Shown: piece by piece, positions 45,800-58,851 of the stretch
Layout: each line of letters opens with the position of its first letter
Position numbering within the stretch: position 1 is the stretch's first letter
From: Papilionanthe hookeriana x Papilionanthe teres
Lineage: Eukaryota > Streptophyta > Magnoliopsida > Asparagales > Orchidaceae
NCBI GenBank assembly: GCA_022702705.1
Contig: CM040428.1
Location: 114,808,183-114,872,182, forward strand
Direction: 5' to 3'
DNA: 64,000 nt
Position numbers and translations under genes: made by a program
The notes under the pieces: model-generated
Databases searched by the model: none
What the model saw: the letters and a program-made list of their open reading frames with translations, nothing else
Told to the model about the DNA's origin: nothing

Positions 45800-47000
45800 T
45801 CTTTATTTTTTTAAAATTTCAGTTTTTGACCCCCGGAGCCCTGGACCACCAAACCAACCAAATACCTTTAAAATGACCCAAAAATTTGCAAAATTACCTA
45901 AATTACCCATGATTCATAAAAATTAATCCTAAACACTTCCCACCACTCAAATTGACCATCTTTAGCCAAAAATACCAAAATTTCCAAAAATACCCCTAAA
46001 TCCCCCCAAAATTACCAAAATACCCTTTTACCCCAAAAATTGAAAAATTCTAAAAATTCCCAGAAAATCCCAGAAAATCCCAAATATTCCCAATTTCATT
46101 TTGTTTAACTACACCATGGGCCAATTTTGCCAATTTACCCCATGTTTACCAAAACCCCCAATTTGAACTATTTTTTAATCCAAGTGAACCCAATGTCAAA
46201 CCAAACCACCCCAATTGACCTCAATTTTGGTCCAATTCAATTCTAAACTTCAATTCAATATCCCCAATATTAATTTAGACCAAATCCAAGTCCAATTTGA
46301 TTGAGATTTTGGCCCAATTTGAATTTGAAGCCTAAAGGCCCAATTTTGGCCCATGACCTAAACTTAGCCCAAACCAACCCAATTCAACTCCAATTGACCC
46401 CAAATCTTTTCTAAAACCTTCCTAACATCCACATAAACAAAACACTAACTTGATTTGCCCAAAATTTGAACCTAAACTCCACTCAAACCTAACCCAAAAC
46501 CAAAATCCCTTAAATTGACCTAAGCCCAAACTTAACCCAAATGGGCCCAAATCCCAAAAATTAGAGCCTAAACAAAGTTGAAAACTCTTTGTAACACTCC
46601 CATAAACATTTTTCAACATTAATTTTACAACAAATTCAAGCTTAGCCCAACCTTAGCCCAAGTTAGCCAAATTTGGCCCACCTTGGCGCCTTTACCAAAA
46701 AAGCCCAAATTCAACCCAATTCTACTCCAAATCACACCAAATTGATTCCAAACCATTCATGAAACATCCCTACACTAAATCCAACATTTATTTGGCATGG
46801 TCTTTTACAAGATTCTTCATCCAAAAGTCCATTTTGAAATATAAAGGACCACCAATTTAAGCCTTTTAAAAGCCCACTTCCACCAAACCATTTCAAAAGC
46901 CCAAGTTTTCAATCCAAAGCCCACATGCCATTTCTTTCCATCATCCATTTAATAAAAATCACCCCTAAGTTTCAAAACCATCATTAAACCATTCGAAATC
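45800..47000 (+). other. Strongly G-poor upstream region of X III
   Basis: Over about 1.2 kb the plus strand is mostly A, C and T, with many CCCAAATT, CCAATTTTGG and AATTGACC words. X II shows the complementary G-rich, C-poor strand at about 25700-26650. Short reading frames here (for example 46422-46619) are by-products of this composition. Confidence 0.7.
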
Positions 47001-47637
47001 AAGCTTCATGAAAATTTTCCACCAAAATGCCAAAATTTCTAAAACCCACTTCCATGAAACTAAGCCAAGCCACCCCTAAGCCAAATGAAGCCATGGAGCC
47101 ATGCATAAGCCATATGCAAGCCATGGGAGTCACTTTACACCTCACCATGTCATTTATGGCAAATGGAGGGGGCCTCTTTCTTAATCCTTCATTAAGCCTT
47201 TTAACCATACTCATGTCACACTCTAAACCAAGCTTAGCCACCTCACCATGGAAAGAGACCTCACCACTCTCTCTTGGCTGACCCAAATGATTCCACACAG
47301 CCCAAAGTCAAGCCTAAATCATGCTTTGGACCAAAATGAGCCCAAAATACACTCTCCCCCATTCCACTTAAATCAAACCTTTTTACACATGGAAACAACC
47401 AATTGAGCTCACAAACATCAAGCCCTGACCTCCCTGAGCCAGATGGTGACCTAACCCTGCCGGCCAGCCGCCTGGGTCGCCGGAAAAAGCCATGGCCGAG
47501 AGCTCCATGTGAGCCAAATTTTCCAATTCTTCCTTGTTGAGTTTTCCTAGTCCAATTGAACACCATGGCTGTTCTTCTCTTGCATAGAGCAGCTGATCCC
47601 AAGCATCAAACCCCCCTGGGAAGCCCTCCAGCAATGT

Positions 47638-48069
47638 CTATTTAAACACTACCCCCTCTCGGCCAAAGGAGGTGTTGAACCAAACCTTACCAAAACTCTG
47701 CCAAAATCACTCCAGATCCCTCTCCAGACATAGAGAACTTGATCCTTACTGAAATCCAGCCCTAAAGCCCTCTCTGTGAGCTCAATTTTGGAGTTAAAAT
47801 TCAAGCCCAAAACCAGAACACTTCACCACAGTGAGCCAATCTTCAAATTGATTGACTCTACACCTTTACAGGACCAAGAGGAGAAGTTCCCCAGCAAAAG
47901 CCCCCTCACCGAGCCAGCCATTGCTTCCAGCCTCCAAGCTTTGTGATCGGCCTTGGTCACTTTTATACCTAGGCATTTCCCCAGAGCAAGAGACTTCATC
48001 TGGAGCTTGCTTGGACTCAATCGAAGGTGATATAACCCTCAGATCGAAGCTTCACTTCTCTGAGCAAAG
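47638..48069 (+). promoter_or_regulatory. X III core promoter and leader exon
   Basis: CTATTTAAA at 47638-47646 followed by CACTACCCCCTCTCGGCC. After 431 nt the donor-like CTGAGCAAAG then GTATGA follows (exon end 48069). It matches X II in spacing and in several internal stretches such as GCCTCCAAGCTTTGTGATCG. Confidence 0.6.
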
Positions 48070-48233
48070 GTATGAACTCACTCTTCCTCCCGAGCTCCTG
48101 AAGATTATCCATTTAGTTTAAGTTGATTTCAATGCACCTTAACCGTATAGATTTGTTCGTCTCTTCAAGACGAATCGATAGAGTATAAGAATGCAAAAAT
48201 CCATGAAGAATCGAGTGAGATCTTAAGGTTTTA

Positions 48234-48460
48234 GTGTGGACGGTCACGGGTGCACACCAGTCGGAGACGATAACCAGGAGCCGTTGGATCACGCGTGTAT
48301 CGAGCGGACGGTCAAGATCAAGCCAGACAGCGCAGTGGTACGTGAATGGCCGGCCCCGTAGCGCTAACTCAGATGGCGACGTCGAATCACGGAGCTACGC
48401 GTGGGCTTTCGATCCGGACGAGGATGACGCAGCGCCGAGTCAGATAAGTAGAAAATTAGG
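48234..48460 (+). other. GC-rich island of X III
   Basis: GTGTGGACGGTCACGGG, CGTTGGATCACGCGTGTATC and GAGCGGACGG segments correspond to the X II island. A 93-codon frame (48234-48515) crosses it, but its encoded sequence is not shared with X II, so I do not call a gene. Confidence 0.6.
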
Positions 48461-50289
48461 ATTTTTTTGGATTTATTTAAATACCAGAACTTCAAAAATT
48501 CTTACCTTTGCATAGAAAAATCACAAAAATAAAATAAAAATACCCCCTTGCTCAGTGAACAGAGGAGAATAATTTGGAAAAGAAATCAAGTAAATTGGAT
48601 GAGTATTTTATTTTTAATAATTTATTTACTGTTTCCAATGTTTTGATTCTCCATTTGCATAGACAATTCACCATGGCATGAGACCATAAGCCTTTTGAAG
48701 CCTGTGATCTTGGGAACATTCCCTGAAATTTTTAAGGTCAGAGGCCATCTCTGAGAAAAGTTATTGATTTTTCAAGTTCATGTCACTGTTTTAGGTATTT
48801 TAATTCCAATAATTAGTATGTTGTAAAATAAATTCTAGGAAAATTTGGTAGTGTTTCTTAGGACTAGGGGACCCTATGAAATATATATTTTGAGTTAATT
48901 CATTCATAATAACCTTAATTTGCCTAAACTCGCAAAATTGAATTTGAATTAATTAGGGTTAACCACACACCAAATTAACTTGAAAGTAATTCTTCATTGC
49001 TCTTTAGGGTCAGAGGAACCTTACATAAAATTTTGAAATCAATTGGACTTGATTAACCCCACCAAATGGATTGATTAAGCCTCATAAGCAAAATGGAACT
49101 TTAAAAATTCAGAACTCCAAAAATACTTTTCAAAAATTCACAAAAATGGTTTTGGAGCTTCTCTGATATCAGGGGAGTTTAGGAAAATTAAAATTTGAAT
49201 TTTCTAAAAAAGTTAATTTTTCACAATATTTTAATATTTTAATATTTAAAAAATAATAAAAATCACAAAAATATTAAAAATCATAAAAATGTCACATTTT
49301 GGCTCTTAATCACTTAGGAATAAACCAAATATTTTTCCTAAGTCCCTAGGATAAGATATTGAATTTTAAAGGCTTAATATAATTTTTAATATTAAAAAAA
49401 TTGAATTTTCAACCTTTTTCACTAAAATAATTCTAATAAATCAAATAAAAATCAAAAAATTATAAATATTATTTTTCTAGACTCCTTGAGGTCAGAGAAA
49501 TTTAAGAAAAATAAAAAATCTATTTTTAAATTTTATTTTATTTTAAAATTAATTAATACTCTAAAACTAAAAATAATTATAATAAATAAAATACAATTCA
49601 AAAAATCAATAAAATTGGTCTAAGTGGTCCTCTGGTCATTATAAACATCCCATAATTTTTTTAAGGATAGAAACTCTACCTTGGTCATGTTGTTGAATTT
49701 TCTTTAAAAAACCCTATTTTCTACTAAAAATAATTATATAAATAAATAAAAGTTAGAAAAATTACATTTTTTCTTCTAATGTTTTAATTGACATGTGAGT
49801 GAGGTGACATAAAAATTTCAAATTCATTTGAGCTCAATTTAGTGAGTTATGAAATAAATAAGCCTAAAAGGGCATAAAGGTAATTAAGAATTTTAACCCT
49901 TAATTAAAACTTTAGGTTTAATCAAAATGGAGTGTAAAATATTTGATTTTAATTTTCTCATGGATGATTGAAACTTAGGGAGATTAAAAGGGTAGAAACC
50001 CATTAAACACTTTGAAAATATCAAAATGAAACTCTAATTAATTAAATAATTTAAATTTTTGAAAGAATATATTTAAAATTTTGATTATTGAAATAGGGAT
50101 ATTATTAAGAGGATATTTATTCTTTAATTTAAAAATCCCTAAATAAGTCACTTCAATAATATTTAGTTCTTAATTAAAAATTAAAATAATAATCCAAATT
50201 AAATAAATTAAAAATTAAAAGAAGATAACCCTTAAATGAATTAATGCTTAAAATGTTCAATGGTCCAATAATTAAAATGAAATTTAAAA

Positions 50290-50580
50290 TCTTGGACTTA
50301 AATTAAATTAAATTAAATTAAGTTAAGTCAAAGTTTAAATTAAATTAAATTAACACCTTAACAATTAAATTAAATTAAATTTAAAATATTGAAACTAAAA
50401 TTAAATTAAAATTAAATTAAATTAAAATTAAAATTAATTTAATTTAAATTAAATTAAATTAAAATTAAATTAAAATTAAAATAAATTAAAGTTAAATTAA
50501 AATTAAATTAAATTAAATGGAATAAAATTAAATTAAATTAAAATCAAATTAAATTAAATTAAATTAAATTAAAATCACTT
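50290..50580. repeat. (TTAAA)n pentamer run in X III
   Basis: Runs of AAATT, TTAAA and similar words, the counterpart of the X II run at 21905-22160. Confidence 0.85.
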
Positions 50581-51539
50581 AACAACAAACCTAAATGAAA
50601 TCATTAAGAGTTAAATCAAAACATATCAATAATTTCAACACCACTTTCTATCTAAGTAAATTTAAAACATAAACATCAATCTGAAATACTAAGATAATTG
50701 AAAGTATAAAGATTTAAATTAAATCTAAAATAATTCGAACACTATTCCAAACTTAAGATTATTAATTAAAACCTCATAATTAAATTAAATCACTTTAAAT
50801 CATTAACTCAAACTTTAAATTAAGAATGATTAAAATTCTCAACAACCCAACTTACCCTTAAAGGCTTTAATTATTATAACTCTTAAATAAAGTATTACGT
50901 GAGATGTCAATTAATTCATAAGATAATCAAATACCCAGGTTCACTTAGCAAGAGACAAAGCTTAACTAAACTCCTGGATGATTAATTCACAAGTGCAACT
51001 AAATTTACTTGGACTCAAAATATTCCCAGAAGTATTGAAAAGATGTTTAGGACTCGTCCTAAGCACTTCCTCAATATGACGGGATGTTTTAGAAGAACAA
51101 TTGAATTTAATTGTTCTTTGATGATGAAAATCATCCTTAAACCAAACCAACAACCTAGACGTCATAGGAGATGACTAGATAATAGGATTAGGAATTTGAT
51201 AGACAACCAAAACTCTTTCCTTAGCTTTACCTAGGTACATGTTGAAATATTTAAATGCCTTAACATGTGTCTTAAGTGTAGCTTGGGATGACGGGAAGAC
51301 TCTGCAGGTACACTTTTATTTTATTGCAATTTACTTTATTGTAATTTACTTACGTGCACTGTACTTTACATTTCTTACATGATAAACAAGATTGTTGCAT
51401 GAAAACCAAAACCTTTAGGATAGTCCCTGAACTGAAACTAAAACTAAATTAAAAGTCATTGCAAGATAAAATCCACCGCCACAACATTCAAAATATAAAA
51501 CAACTCAAAATTTAATCACAAACAGAGCAACAAAACTAC

Positions 51540-51960
51540 AACTTTAACTAAATTAAAATGACTTGTTGGATGATCAGGAATACCTCGGATGATGTAACCT
51601 ACGTGTTGCTAACGAGATTTTCCACGGTCTAAATGAAAGTGTGGAACTCATTCAGTTGAGTTTAACAAATTCATCTAGATTAAGTGAATCCGATAAAAAT
51701 AACGATCCCGGAATGATGGAACCGTGGGATCTTAACCGGTATTGTTATAATCAACTTTAAGATTTCTTTTAATTAAAACACTAAAAGACACTTGGATTTT
51801 ATGATTTTCTCTAAACCAAAACACTTCTCTCATCTACCGATTTATGACTTCTAAAACTAAACCTCTGCAACAACAAGGAGCACGGAGCACGGTGGGCAGC
51901 ACGGCCATCGTCGTCAGCAAAACTGGAATCTACATCAGCAAAACCTTTCCTAGTTTTAAA
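51540..51960 (+). other. Conserved 3' block of the X family
   Basis: The most similar stretch between copies: TTGGATGATCAGGAATACCT, GATGTAACCTACGTGTTGCT, GAACCGTGGGATCTTAACCG and CACGGTGGGCAGCACGGCCA. It corresponds to 20740-21110 in X II (reverse) and 63640-64000 in X IV. No frame is conserved. In an LTR this would be the segment before the 3' end; its function is unknown. Confidence 0.7.
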
Positions 51961-53559
51961 TAACCAAGCCATAGGACTTTGAGGTAGTGTTGACCTCACT
52001 TTTGGTTGAGGTCTAGTCTCTCTTTAGAATAGCCTAGGGTCTAGCCATTGGACTCTCCTGGTGACTTTCATAGAGGACTAGTCATGGAACCCTCCCGATA
52101 GAAATTCAAAACTCTTCTTGCTTCACTAGGGGTTTTCATATGCTTAAGGCCTAACCTCCACCTTTTGGTAGGAAAAGGCAAGCATAAGGAATTCTAGTGG
52201 GAAGTCTCCTATAGGTGGTCAGGCCTTAGGATTTGCCCTGAGGGAGGTCTGGAGATCACCACTCAAACACTTCACATTCACAACATACACATCCTAATTT
52301 CAACCTTGAACTCTTTGGAAACTCATGTGGATAGCCCAGCCCTAAGTTTATGACTAAGTGGTAGGGACCAACGCATAGAGGACCAAATGTGGGTGACCCT
52401 TCATCTATAACTCAATTTAAACCATTACATCATGCTCACTTTGAAGCCATCTTCAAATCCCCAAAGTTTCACTTCGGCCCCCGCCTCCCAAAATGACCTA
52501 AATTACCCAAAATTCCCCAAATTCACCAAAATCCCACAAAAAGCATTCCAAGATATTCCCTACCACTCCAATTGACCATTCATGACCAAAAATTCCAAAA
52601 TTTCCAAAAATACCCCCCAATACCCTCAAAATACCGAAAATACCGTTTTTGCCCAAAATTCCAAAAAATTCCAAAAAATTTTCAAAAATTCCAAAAAATC
52701 CTAAAAGCCCCCAATTTCATTTTGTTAAACTACACCATGGGCCAATTTTGCCAAATTAATACACTTTCAATCCAAAATCCCAACTTGGCCCATTTAACCT
52801 AAACGTGCCTAAACCAAACCTAATTTTGACCCAATTGACCCCAATTTTGATCAAATTCAATTCCAAACCAAAATTAAACATCCTCAATATCAATCTAGAC
52901 CAAATTCAATTTCAATGTCACCCACATTCAAATCCAATTCCACTTCAAATCCAATATCCCCAATTTTGCCTAAATAACCCAAAATTCCTAAAGTGACCCA
53001 ATGTCAATCAATTCCTCCCAAATTTCAATTCCAAGCTCTTTATAACACCTCCTTAAACTGAATTGGATCATCAATGGCCCATAATTTGAGCTCAGATCTT
53101 AACCAAAATCCTTTTTGGACCAAAACCTCCCCATTTTGACCCAAGCTGGACACATGTTCTAAATCCACCAAATTGACCCCCTAAAACTTGTCAAAACCGT
53201 TTGTTGTCTTCATGAAAGTTATTCTAGACAACCATGTCTACATTGTTTCTGAAGACCTCGAAACCCCATTCCCACGCAAACTCAAGCTAATTAGACCCGA
53301 ACCCAACATGGTCCAAAATAATCAAAAATCCAATCCATGCCAAAATAGAACCTCCAAATGAGCTCAAAACTACCTTGTGTCTTCATTAAAAACCTTCATT
53401 ACAATCCTATGAATAACATTTATCAAGACACCTAAACCTCAATCTCACTCAAACTCAAGTTAAGTTAGCCCAAACCCAGAAGAGTCTAATTGAATTAATA
53501 ATCCGAATTAAACCAAATTAAATCAAAATTAATTAAATTAAATCTCATGACACTCATAA

Positions 53560-53562
<3 letters not shown>

Positions 53563-53632
<70 letters not shown>
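53563..53632. repeat. (TA)n tract in X IV
   Basis: About 70 bp of pure TA, followed by AAATAAAATAAAA-type sequence. No LINE end adjoins this tract. Confidence 0.9.
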
Positions 53633-53637
<5 letters not shown>

Positions 53638-53861
53638 TAAATAAAATAAAAAATAAAATAAAAATAAAAATATCTCCATATCATACACTCACCCCTCCCT
53701 CACCTCTCCCATGCTTCTCCCTCACCCTACATGCCACCTCACCCCTCTCCCATCATTTCCATCACTTCTCCCCTCACCTCCTCACCTTCACCATGTCACC
53801 TCCTCACCTCCACCTCATCTCATCCCACTCCCTCCTTAATCTTCCTAGCCGTGAGCCTCCT

Positions 53862-54014
53862 CCATAAATCCCCCCATAATCCCACTTCATACCCCCTTAC
53901 ACCCACTCTTACACACTCACTTACACATACTCTCACACTTAGCCATTCCATCCCCCAAAATTTCCTCCTAGCCGTGAGCCTCTCCTCTTCCTCCTCTTCC
54001 TCTTCCAAGCTAAG
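53862..54014 (+). promoter_or_regulatory. X IV putative leader exon
   Basis: CCATAAATCCCCCC (53862) resembles a TATA box. A C/T-rich stretch with a repeated CTAGCCGTGAGCCTC motif (53845 and 53968) ends at a donor-like CCAAGCTAAG then GTAATC (exon end 54014). It is shorter and more diverged than in X I-III. The 95-codon Pro/Ser/Thr-rich frame at 53731-54018 reflects the C/T-rich composition. Confidence 0.4.
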
Positions 54015-54057
54015 GTAATCTATTCCCCCTACTCTTTATTTTGTGAAATACTTAAGC

Positions 54058-54077
54058 TTATATATATATATATATAT
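54058..54077. repeat. (TA)n tract at the 3' end of LINE D
   Basis: About 20 bp of TA directly beside the LINE tail, which ends TTTTAAA on the LINE strand without a poly-A run. Confidence 0.85.
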
Positions 54078-54248
54078 TTAAAAGAAAAGAGCTAGACTAG
54101 CTCCCTACATGTTAATGATGAAAGAACAATTACATAACCTAATGAAGTAACCAAAAATACTATGGTGGTATAAGATGCTGCACACCACACCCTTTACAAA
54201 CACCAGTATACTTCCAAAAGAAAGAGAAAAACAAAACCAAAACACATA

Positions 54249-57200
54249 TCATCCACTAATAGCCACCAATCTAAAGTGTGGAGCCTGCACAAGGTCTGCA
54301 TCCAAAAGGTAGGACAGGGTAGGAGGAGGGGCAGCTGACACAAGGACCTGTTGAGAGTGGAGGGCTTTCCTAGCAAGCCAATTTGCAGGCCTATTACCTT
54401 CTCTGTAAATGAAAGAGAACTGGATATTACTTTGTTGGGAGAGTCTTCTGATCTTATGTATCCAATTTGAATGATGCCAAGGAGGATGGAGAGTGTTATG
54501 TAAGTATTGCAGAATAGTGGCAGTAGTCACATTCCACAAGGATATTGTGCCAATGACAGGAAATGGCCAAATGTATAGCCCAAAAACCGCCGTTAACTCA
54601 GCCTTCTAAAGCATCAGCCGCCACAGTAGGAGTATGAAAGAGACAGATACACTTGCCACTTGGATCCCTGAACACACCACCACACCCAGCACCAGCTGCT
54701 GCAAATGCCCCATCAGTGTTAACTTTAATGAAAGGGGAGAGAGGAGCTTTCCAATTAACTAAAATAATCTTAAACTGCTTGGGGTGAACAAGGGTAGGAT
54801 AGTGAAGGATATTGGGGAACTGCTTCCAAAGAATGATTTTGGTCAAGAAGGCCTGACAGTTTGTTACCACAGTTAATACTTTGCTACACTCCTCCACATT
54901 TTTTACTTTGTTCCTGTGCATCCAGATGAACCATGCAATCGAAATGGGACAAGCAACTAAATTAGCTTTATTCCATTGCTCGCCAGCAGTGGATATGTCC
55001 TTCCAATCAAGTAGAAGAGTATTTATGTTTAATAAATTGATCACTCCCCTCCGTACTTCCCGTGAAAAGTAACAATTGAAGAATAGATGTTGCGGAGATT
55101 CAGCAGCGAGTCCCACGGAGGTAGCACTTGGAAGGTCCTCTCGATTCCCTTGAGTTTGAGAATGTCATCGTAGGAAGTAGATGGTGAAAGAGCCTCCGGA
55201 TGAAGAATGACATGGATGGAGTTAGATAATTGTTCCAGATATGTTTGCCCCAAGTAATGTCAGGCCAATTGTAGATGGTCTGGTAGATATGCTTAGTAAG
55301 GCTGTGGGGCTTACCATTCTGCCAGATAATTTTGTCAGGTTGGGAAGTATCAAAGTGAATAGCAGAAACCTGTTGAGCAGAATAATCAGTCAGCAATTCC
55401 TGAAGCTTAGTGAGGGACCAATGGTTATTGTCCCAGCAGGTAGCCACAGGGAAAATCTGTTGGTTTGTGTGGGGGATAGCAATCTTCATTTCGGGTGGGC
55501 ACCAAGTATCCTGCCAGAACATAATCTTCCCTTGACCAAGCTCCCATGTGAAAAGTGATTCAGCCAGATCTCTATTGATAAGCATTTGTTTCCAAATTAT
55601 AGAGCAACCTAGTTTAATTTGGGCCAAACCAGGGTGGCTATCTTTACAATACTTTCCTGTCAAATAAAGTGCCCATAAAGACTTCTGTTGTCTGAATTCA
55701 ACCCATAACTTGCAGAAATTGACTTTCTGCAGATGATGCAACCCTTTGAAACCCAAACCTCCAGCCCAAGTAGGTTTGGCAAATTTCTGCCAACTTGCCC
55801 AGTGCATTTGCTTTCTCTGACCAGACCAAAGAAACCTGTTGAAAATTCTTTCAATTTGGATTCTGGAGCTTTTCTTTAAGCAAGCCATTTGGAGAACATA
55901 ATTAGGGAGGGTGGTAAGGATACTGTGAAGTAGAGTGATTCTGCCCCCATTAGATAAATAAGAATTAGACCAATTAGAGAGTTGGGTGTTCAGCTTGCCA
56001 ATGATCTCATCAAAGTGGAGCTGCTTTGATTTCCCCTTGATCAGAAGCACTCCCAGGTATTTCATAGGAAGAGATGCTGTAGAAAATCCAGTATAGCTAG
56101 TGATCCAATGGATGAGGTCAGGCTTGATGTTACTAGAAAAATCAATTCACATTTGGTTTTGTTAAATTGGAGCCCGTAAATATTTTGGAATTGAGTAAGG
56201 CATTCATTAACTCTCTTGACGACCGACTTGGAAGCTCTGGAAAATAACATCAGATCATCAGCATACAATAGATGGGAGATGATAACATTTGATTTATGGT
56301 GGTATCTAGCATAGTGGTGAGGGGAAATTTGAGCTTCAAGGAGTCTAGAGAGATAGTCCATCACTAAAATAAAAATGGAGGGGGAAAGAGGGTCTCCTCG
56401 TTTGAGACCTCCGGTAGCTCGAAAACCTCCCCAAGACCGTCCATTTACCGTAATGGAATGATGGTTGAACTTCGACCATCTTTTGATCATTTGGCGTAAC
56501 TCAGGTGGAAAGCCTCCGGCATGCAGCACTTGGAGAATGAAGTTCCAATCTACAAGTATCATATGCTTTCTTGATGTCAAGTTTGTATATGAGATTACCT
56601 CCCTACATGTTTTGTCAAGATCAAGAAGTAATTCCCGGGCAAGCGTAACATTGTCGGTTATGGACCTTCCTTTCACAAAAGCCGACTCGCCGAGGGCTAA
56701 TAATTTTGTCCAGATGAGGTTGTAATCTCCCCACAAGAACTTTGCTAATTAGTTTGCTTATCACGAAGTTAGACTTATAGGTCCGTAGTGGTTCCAGTTA
56801 CAGGAGCATTTGTTTTAGGGATAAGCACAGTGTTAGAGGAGTAAAAGTACTGATTAAGATCAATGCCATTAAAGAAACCTTGAACAGCAGCAACCACTTC
56901 AGTGTGACAAAAATTCCAGGCCTTTTTATAGAATTCAGCATTAAACCCATCAGGTCCAGCAGCTTTAGAATTGTCAATGGACTGCAAAGCTGACCAAATT
57001 TCTTCCTTAGAGGGAGTGTCAGTAAGATGGAGAGAGCAGGTGTAGTTGTGGACATCATTAAACAGATTACTATCAATAGGAATACTCGAGCCCGGCTTGA
57101 AGGTCGAAGCTTTTGAAAAAGGAAACAAGCACTATTTGCAATATCGGTTCCATTAGTAAGAAGTGTCCCTTGATCAGTCCTGATTGAAAAAATGGCATTG

Positions 57201-58290
57201 CACTTCCTTTTGTACTTAATACAAGCATGATAATATTTAGTATTCCTATCCCCAAGTTTAAATTTATTAATAGAAGCTTTCTGACTGAGGATTTGGTCCT
57301 GCCAGTTGAGGTAAGTAAGCAACTTTTCTTGGGCAGCAACAAAATCCTTGAACCTGTTATGATCAGATTGGGCAGCAACCTCAGTATTGTTGACCTCCCA
57401 TTCAGCTTGGATAACCTCCTTGAAGACATCACCAATGGACTCCCGGCTCCACTTCCCGAGAGCTTTAGCAAGTTTCGTTGTAGGTATTGCAGTTTAGTAA
57501 AAGGGTTAGTAGAGGAAATCCCTTTCCAGTTGTCTTGCATAATTTTATTAAAATCAGGATGGCCTGACCAAAAGCTTAGGTATCTAAATGGAGGGGAGGA
57601 AGTTTGGGGCTGTGGAGTGGAAATGGTTAAAAGAAGGGGTCTGTGATCAGATCCAGCAAAATTAAGATGAGAAATAGTGGTATGCAGAAATTGGTGGTGC
57701 CAGGAATCATTAGCCAAAAACCTATCCAAGCCTCTCCCAAATGGCCCCTCTTCTCCATGTGAACTGGTTCCCAATGAAGCCAAGATCAAAAAGGCCTGCC
57801 AAAAGGATATTATCATTAAATTCAGAGATCGTACCTTGGTTGGGAACTCTCCCACCCAATTTTTCACTTGGAGAAGCTATGCTGTTAAAGTCACCCCCCA
57901 CAATCCAGCTTTGATGTTCCTCCTTACCGATCTTTATAATCTCATTCCACAGATTTTTCCTCTCAGTTTTGGTACAACCAGCATAAACAAATGTTGCCGC
58001 AAAGCTATTACCCATCAACTGAAATCGACGAGTGTAAAACCGGGAGTGGTCAACCATAACCTTCCAAGAGAGTTCTTTCTCTGCGATCACCCAAATTTTG
58101 TTGGTGTAATTAGCATAAAATGTGCATCCCGGGAATTTATTTAGGATTCTAGATTGATTTTTATGGACCATTGGTTCCAAAAGAATCATACACCAAAGCT
58201 GCCGTTTTTTATACAGTGTGTAATAATCTCTTTAAAGTGAGGGGGTGTGCCACCCCTCTAATATTCCAACACAGCAGCTGATCATCCGGA
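54249..58290 (-). pseudogene. LINE D ORF2: endonuclease, reverse transcriptase, zinc ribbon, RNase H
   Basis: Endonuclease 58290-57600: CWNIRG remnant, LLEPMVHKNQ, FVYAGCTKTE, GGDFNSIASP with the active-site motif intact, QFTWRRG, and SDHRPLLL. Reverse transcriptase 57130-56060: AAGPDGFNAEFYK, LIPKTNAP, SAFVKGRSITDN, GDPLSPSIFIL, HLLYADDLMLF (catalytic pair intact). A 321-codon open stretch 56065-55100 covers the thumb and zinc-ribbon start. RNase H 54750-54249: IKVNTDGAFAAAG, then after a break YREGNRPANWLARKA. Frames shift near 57100, 56080, 55110 and 54590. This copy keeps more recognisable catalytic motifs than LINE C. Confidence 0.85.
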
Positions 58291-58851
58291 GGTTTAGTGG
58301 TTGGGTGATGAATGAGTAGATTTAGATCCGGACCCGGATCTAGTAGTGGTTCCGCTCCCGGAAGGGAGCTAAGGGGATCCATCGTGAATTCTCACTAGTT
58401 CGGACCGTTCCCGTGAAGGACCTCGTTAATTTCTGCAGCCTCGCAAAGTGATGCTTTTTCTTCTTCGACTTCGAATTTGCCGTGCTTCTTCCATTTTCTT
58501 TTGATCTTCCTCTAACATTGCTCGGAGAGGGACAATCAATTGGTATGTGGAGTTCAAGCATTCAAAACATGTGCTAGAGGTACGTAATCTTTGGGTTCCG
58601 GTTGTGCTTGAGCGAAGGGATTACATCAATTAATTCCGAGTTACACCTGTTCATCCGAGTGTCATTAACCACTGGGCGTATCGGGTTACACCCTTACCTT
58701 TTCTCGGTTTTTGGAAGGTGGTTTAAGCCTATAGCATTTTTCCTTAGGATGACCAAACATCCCGCAAGTGGTGGCAATAGATAGGTTTATTTTCTAATTT
58801 TACTTCCCGCCAAAACCCATCACCATTATCGAAGTAGTAATCCGCATCTTA

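Larger units (their letters stand above)
45367..51987 (+). mobile_element. X III: X-family copy inserted in the E3 integrase
   Basis: It begins TGTCGACCTCAATTTTGGTG with the terminal hairpin, then runs parallel to the reverse complement of X II: start block, G-poor region, TATA, leader exon, GC island, AT-rich part, TTAAA run, conserved block. It stops at TTTGAGGTAG (51987), which in X II is about 900 bp short of the end; X IV begins at the next base. It is about 6.6 kb with no protein-coding content I can support. Confidence 0.75.

Noticed and set aside
47261..47602. 113-codon minus-strand frame in X III
   Set aside because: It lies antisense just upstream of the X III TATA box, has no domain, and the matching part of X II does not encode a similar protein.
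53731..54018. 95-codon Pro/Ser/Thr-rich frame as a gene
   Set aside because: It lies in a C/T-rich stretch, has no domain and is not kept in other X copies; the opposite strand is equally open, as expected from biased composition.
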